From: Coptodactyla brooksi
Taxonomy: Eukaryota; Arthropoda; Insecta; Coleoptera; Scarabaeidae
DNA: 20,867 nucleotides
Reading direction: 5' to 3'
Assembly (NCBI GenBank): GCA_033557675.1
Contig: JAWQRM010000630.1
Coordinates: forward strand, 1 to 20,867
Made by a program: the position numbers and the translations under genes. Positions 17,450-20,867 of this stretch are shown here, in pieces; within the stretch, counting starts at the first letter, position 1; each line of letters starts with the position of its first letter. A model generated the notes under the pieces. That model ran no database searches and had not been told where the DNA came from. It was given only the letters and a program-made list of their open reading frames with translations.

Positions 17450-18235
17450 CAGCAATAATGACCTATTAGATGGGCCCCACGTCCTTGATACCGTGTTTCT
17501 CTTGATCTAATATCTTGATGGCACCTTTCCCCATGGTGGTCGCCAACAGCAGCAAGATTTTAAGTAAAGAAATTTAGATTAGAATACAAAAAATGTATTT
17601 TTGTACTATACTTTCCAGCTTTCTTATTGCCCAAAAAATTCCTAGCGATTAAACCTTTTTCATTGAGTTTTTATCTTGAATATAGAATCACTCATGAATT
17701 CTCTTATTTTCAGCCCAATAAAAATGCTTTCCTTAAGTTTTGTGTTACTTCAGCGTGGAAAGAGTTTGCTTAAGTGTTTAAAATTTTTCATTAGTCTTAA
17801 TTTAAGACTTTTCTTGGCTTAACTAAGGCAACATATTTGACATTACTAGTACCCCACTTATAGGAACTTCTATCTGGCCATTCTTTTTTCAAGAAATGTT
17901 TTTTTTTCTTGCCCAACTGTCCCACACACAGAAAACAGCAATAATTTGTAAATCTCCTTTGGGGGTCTAGTAATATAGCAATCACCTTTATGTCCCCATA
18001 AATCTTCCAGATGTACCTTTGAAATTTAATTTTGTTTAAAATGGTGGCTCAGTTATAAGTTTTATATATTATATGTTAGTTTTATTGACACTGAATGAGC
18101 CACTGATATAAATGGCTTTTTATTTCCATTATATAGCAAGACTGTTTTCAGGCTGTGTTTAGATGGGTCAATAAAATTACGCCGCTGTGAAGAAATATAT
18201 TCGAGGCTTGGTTCGTTCATTAAACCAGTGATTCT
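17450..18235 (-). pseudogene. Decayed ORF of a widespread arthropod transposon-associated protein family
   Basis: Reading the minus strand across frames gives a co-linear series: SQRRNFIDPSKHSLKTVLLYNGN-like start (18180-18120), KKPFISVAHSVSIKLTYN, WKIYGDIKVIAILL (about 18010-17970), FTNYCCFLC (17925-17950), FLKKEWPDRSSYKWGTSNV, LMKNFKHLSKLFPR, FIGLKIREFMSDSIF, NFLGNKKAGKY, TKIHFLYSNLNFF, GERCHQDI (17509-17532) and KHGI/RYQGRG near 17485. I know this order (FIDSS..SLK.VLLHNGN, YCCFLCLW, HY.K..W..R, LKEG.F.GPQIR, GERFHQDI, RYQG.W..MMADYCW) from many unnamed insect and cnidarian repeat proteins; I cannot assign the superfamily. At least four frameshifts and several stops show it is dead. It sits upstream of the transporter, same strand. 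Confidence 0.68.
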
Positions 18236-18861
18236 CAAACTCCAAAGTTTTTATTTTAAACTGAAATTTGACAACATAACATTATATGAGAAAAAACGGA
18301 AATATGTGGTCTCGTAGTTACTGGAGTTAACAAACACCTTAACCACAACAACATTGTTCAGAATCTCACTCTCGACATATATTTCGGTTTATCTAATAAA
18401 CCTTCGTCAGAAAAATGTCATTTTCAATCAATCTTGTTTGAAATTAAGTAAGGAAAAATTGATGTACAAGTGTTTTTGTATACTGCTTGCTTTTAGCATC
18501 TTTTGGTTGATTTATTTTTAGATTGTCTGGGTTGTTGAACTTGTTTGCACTAGAAGGAAACAAAATCATACAGTGTGGCAATTTAAACATTTACATTAAC
18601 TTACGGGGATGATATGAATCTCTGATCTATAAAAGATTGGTCTATTTTCATCCTTTAATTTCCATAATGAGATAAGTAGACCTACACGAAAGTTTGCTGC
18701 CACGCGTCTCGTGGCCAAAACATTAAAAAAGAATGCCTGACGTGAGGTAAATAATATGTCAACATTATCAGAAATCTCGCTGATATAGATTTAGTGATTA
18801 TAGCGATACTCTTTTTCTTCACTTCTTTGACGTTGTCTACATAAGGGTAAATCTACAAATT
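18236..18861. other. Spacer with a short palindrome and possible SINE piece
   Basis: No gene. Holds the 17-nt palindrome GGTTTAT-CTA-ATAAACC (18386-18402) inside an ACGAAGG/ATTTCGG context, like the 3' regions of some retroelements. Confidence 0.4.
18295..18357 (-). repeat. Possible tRNA-derived SINE fragment, inverted relative to 14893-14945
   Basis: The minus strand reads TTGTTGTGGTTAAGGTGTTT, then AACTCCAGTAACTACGAGAC and a weak B-box-like CACATATTTCC. It shares the GTGGTTAAGGTG core with the + strand copy 3.4 kb away. Confidence 0.33.
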
Positions 18862-19125
18862 TTTATTTATTTAGAAGCTTTCAACATACCTATCGATTTA
18901 TTTCTCAGCGTAACACATGTAACGTAGACGCCATTGCGTAAAATGAAGCCATAATAAGCCACGCCTCTTATAGTAATGTAGGAGATGGCAGCCGAATTAT
19001 CTCATACGTAAAACGGAAGATATTTTCTCATCATTTTCATTAAGGTGTATTGGTTTTATTTTCGGAAATGTAAACAAAAATGATAATTCTTGAGAGTATT
19101 CTTTCAGTGACCTTAGTATTCATTA
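18862..19125. repeat. 260-bp direct repeat, copy 1 (pair with 20132-20393)
   Basis: Shares long near-identical blocks with copy 2: TTTCAACATAC, ATTGCGTAAAATGAAGCCA, AAGCCACGCCTCT, GTAGGAGATG.CAGCCGAAT, TATTTTCTCATCATTTTC then ATTAAGGTGTATTGG, and ATAATTCTT.AGAG. Same orientation, 1.27 kb apart. Non-coding; probably two insertions of one element, or matching parts of one. Confidence 0.85.
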
Positions 19126-19299
19126 GCACCTATTAATTCTACATTTTGTAAGGAATCCCTTTATTTGATTTTTTCAAACTAACAATTGGAGAGACAAGCT
19201 ATTGGAAAAGACAGCTTCTTTTCATCTGAAGAAGGAGATGTAAAGAAAATGAAATTGGTATTAATTAGTATTGAATTTTGAGTTTGATCTTCTCAAAAT

Positions 19300-19522
19300 T
19301 CTTCATGTCATTAATGCCTTGTCCATATTTTCGTTTGAAGTATCCCTTACGTGTGAAGTTTTACCAGTTTCAGCTGCTCACTGAAGTATTGGAACTTTCA
19401 TTTTTGCTTATAGTTGTTACTTTGGCTTCATTCATTGAAGATAATTCAGCAATCTTTACCACCCTTTCAAGACGATCAAAAATTTTAATTTTAGTTTCTA
19501 AATTATAAAAATCTATTTCCAT
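19300..19522 (-). pseudogene. Decayed pogo/Tigger-like transposase N-terminus (CENP-B-type HTH)
   Basis: From ATG at 19522 the minus strand reads MEIDFYNLETKIKIFDRLER, then VVKIAELSSMNEAKVTTISK and NESSNTSVSS before TGA. In another frame it continues GKTSHVRDTSNENMDKALMT. This follows the Tigger/jerky start: LETKLKILDRL..GEK..DIA..L......V.TI.KNE.KI, then SS.TSHVRD..MEKMEKAL. The first HTH of the CENP-B-like DNA-binding domain is recognisable; the second HTH and the DDE catalytic domain are absent. One stop or frameshift lies in the linker. It falls between the two 260-bp direct repeats. Confidence 0.55.
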
Positions 19523-20131
19523 TTTGTTAAGAATTTAATTGTAGAATTAGCAACAACGCTTTCAAAAAACTAGCCCTGTAAGGAATTCAAGAAAAAAACT
19601 AAATAGAAAAAAGTTGCTGCTGTTCAACCCTTAATCTGTTTAGGTGTCTTGTTGGTAATTCTTTATACAAGTGCGACTTGATATAATTTTCTCGTTTCCA
19701 TGACAGGTGCCTTGACAAGTAAGTGTGCTATTAGAAAGGAAACGGTTTACAATCGGTAGTGGTATTGATCCAAAAATCATATTCGCCATTTTCAAGGATT
19801 GTTGAATAAATTAACTGTTTAATTAATAATGTGTTTCATTAGTCAAATATTTAACAGTAACATTTACAAAATAAACCATTAATTTCTATAATATTTTCTA
19901 TATATACTCCCCCAAATCTCAAGCATTTATCTAACCTGTCGTCATCTTAATTTTCTTCGAACTGTATCATATAAATATTTTTAAAGATAATGGTGTATAC
20001 TTTGTTTTAAAAAGTTGCAAGTTTGACATTTAGGCGACAGCTCTTCCTAGAATTTTTCGAAACTAATTTCATTGTAAATGATCCTACTTTGAGGCCAGAA
20101 GACTGTGTTGAAAAAACTTATTAACCCTTGC
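19523..20131. other. Spacer between Tigger remnant and repeat copy 2
   Basis: AT-rich, no gene or clear terminal inverted repeats recognised. Confidence 0.45.
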
Positions 20132-20393
20132 TTTTAATTATTTAGAACCTTTCAACATACATATCTATTTATTTCTAAGTTCACATGTAACGTAAACGTT
20201 ATTGCGTAAAATGAAGCCACACTAAGCCACGCCTCTCATTGTAGCGTAGGAGATGCCAGCCGAATCATTTCATGCGTAAAACAGAAAATATTTTCTCATC
20301 ATTTTCATTAAGGTGTATTGGTATTATTTTCGAAAACATAAAAAGATTATAATTCTTAAGAGCATTCGTTCTGTGGCCTTTGCATTTCACTTA
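20132..20393. repeat. 260-bp direct repeat, copy 2 (pair with 18862-19125)
   Basis: Aligns to copy 1 over its whole length with roughly one difference every seven to ten bases and a few small indels (by eye). The difference level suggests an old duplication or two independent insertions. Confidence 0.85.
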
Positions 20394-20575
20394 TTGTTCC
20401 TCCAATGTTAAGGATATCATACCTGTTGCTCCTTTTTCAACATTAGGAAAGTCATTACGGAATTGTTTAATGAAATTACCTAAGGATTTTAACAAACCAG
20501 GATGGTTCATTATTACTGGACAATCAAGCGATTGCAGTGATTGCTGGCAGTTTGCTTTTTGTAAAATTAAGATTT
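20394..20575 (-). other. Open stretch of unknown origin next to repeat copy 2
   Basis: On the minus strand about 58 codons are open up to TAA at the edge of the repeat: QKANCQQSLQSL, HPGLLKSLGNFIKQFRNDF, PNVEKGATGMISLTLEEQ. The + strand is also open here (20380-20577). The minus reading looks more protein-like, but I recognise neither. It could be a C-terminal piece of the element carrying the repeat. Confidence 0.25.
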
Positions 20576-20867
20576 AAATTATTCTTATCACTTGTTATCA
20601 TGTTTCCTTTTTTTTCAGTAAAAAAGAAGCTACCACTATTGTTGGTTTTTTGACATATTTGAATTGCAGATGATCTAGTATTATATCATATTTTAATAGT
20701 TAAACTACTCTTTATTTTCCAACGGTGTGTGCATGCAGAACAAACTAAATGATTTTCCAAACGCAAAATAATGACATAAAGATCTATAGCTGTCTCCGGC
20801 GAAATTGCAGGTTAAACTTAGAAAGTGATTAACAGCTGGACTATTTTCTTTAGGTCAAAATATTTTA
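20576..20867. other. Right edge, nothing recognised
   Basis: AT-rich sequence without coding or repeat signal that I can support. Confidence 0.5.

Noticed and set aside
18226..18241. CAGTGATTCTCAAACT, which looks like the terminal inverted repeat of a hAT/Charlie element
   Set aside because: The minus-strand coding remnant of the 17450-18235 element appears to run through this point (GLMNE.SLEY), and no partner terminal repeat or 8-bp target duplication was found.

Overview
The window looks like animal, most likely insect, nuclear DNA. It is strongly AT-rich, its genes are split by GT-AG introns, and it carries arthropod-style transposon debris. I cannot name the order or species from sequence alone.

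Two host genes are visible, and they converge. At the far left, two terminal exons on the + strand (117-264 and 318-461) encode the C-terminus of an unrecognised single-pass membrane protein. From the other side, a minus-strand gene spans about 592-16404. It encodes a complete 12-TM major facilitator of the SLC17 group (sialin / vesicular glutamate transporter / insect 'putative inorganic phosphate cotransporter'). I reassembled it as nine coding exons giving 484 residues, with every junction in phase. The candidate poly(A) signals of the two genes lie 25 bases apart (561-566 on +, 592-597 on -).

Layout of the transporter, in transcription order (right to left): exon 1 at 16404-16347; an intron of about 10.7 kb; then exons 2-7 packed between 5625 and 3389 with mostly 52-63 nt introns and one of 808 nt; exon 8 at 2693-2558; and a small last exon at 713-652 behind a 1.84 kb intron. 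Exons 6 and 7 are separated by a 63-nt intron that is stop-free and in frame, so a naive ORF call reads through it.

The large first intron and the region upstream of the gene are filled with decayed mobile elements: a hAT transposase remnant (about 10474-11102, +), a Penelope-like element remnant with RT tail and GIY-YIG endonuclease (about 11647-12240, +), a two-unit 176-bp tandem repeat rich in TTTTGCAAAA (12858-13188), a decayed ORF of a widespread arthropod transposon-associated family (about 18235-17450, -), and a pogo/Tigger-like transposase N-terminus (19522-19300, -). There are also tRNA-derived SINE-like heads (3169-3242 and two weaker ones), a 155-160 bp direct repeat pair bracketing the hAT and Penelope remnants, and a 260 bp direct repeat pair bracketing the Tigger remnant. 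No rRNA, CRISPR array, bacterial operon or intact transposon is present. I found no convincing new multi-gene system. The most useful observations are the exact transporter gene model with its possible alternative forms, the tail-to-tail 3' ends, and the identities of the decayed elements.
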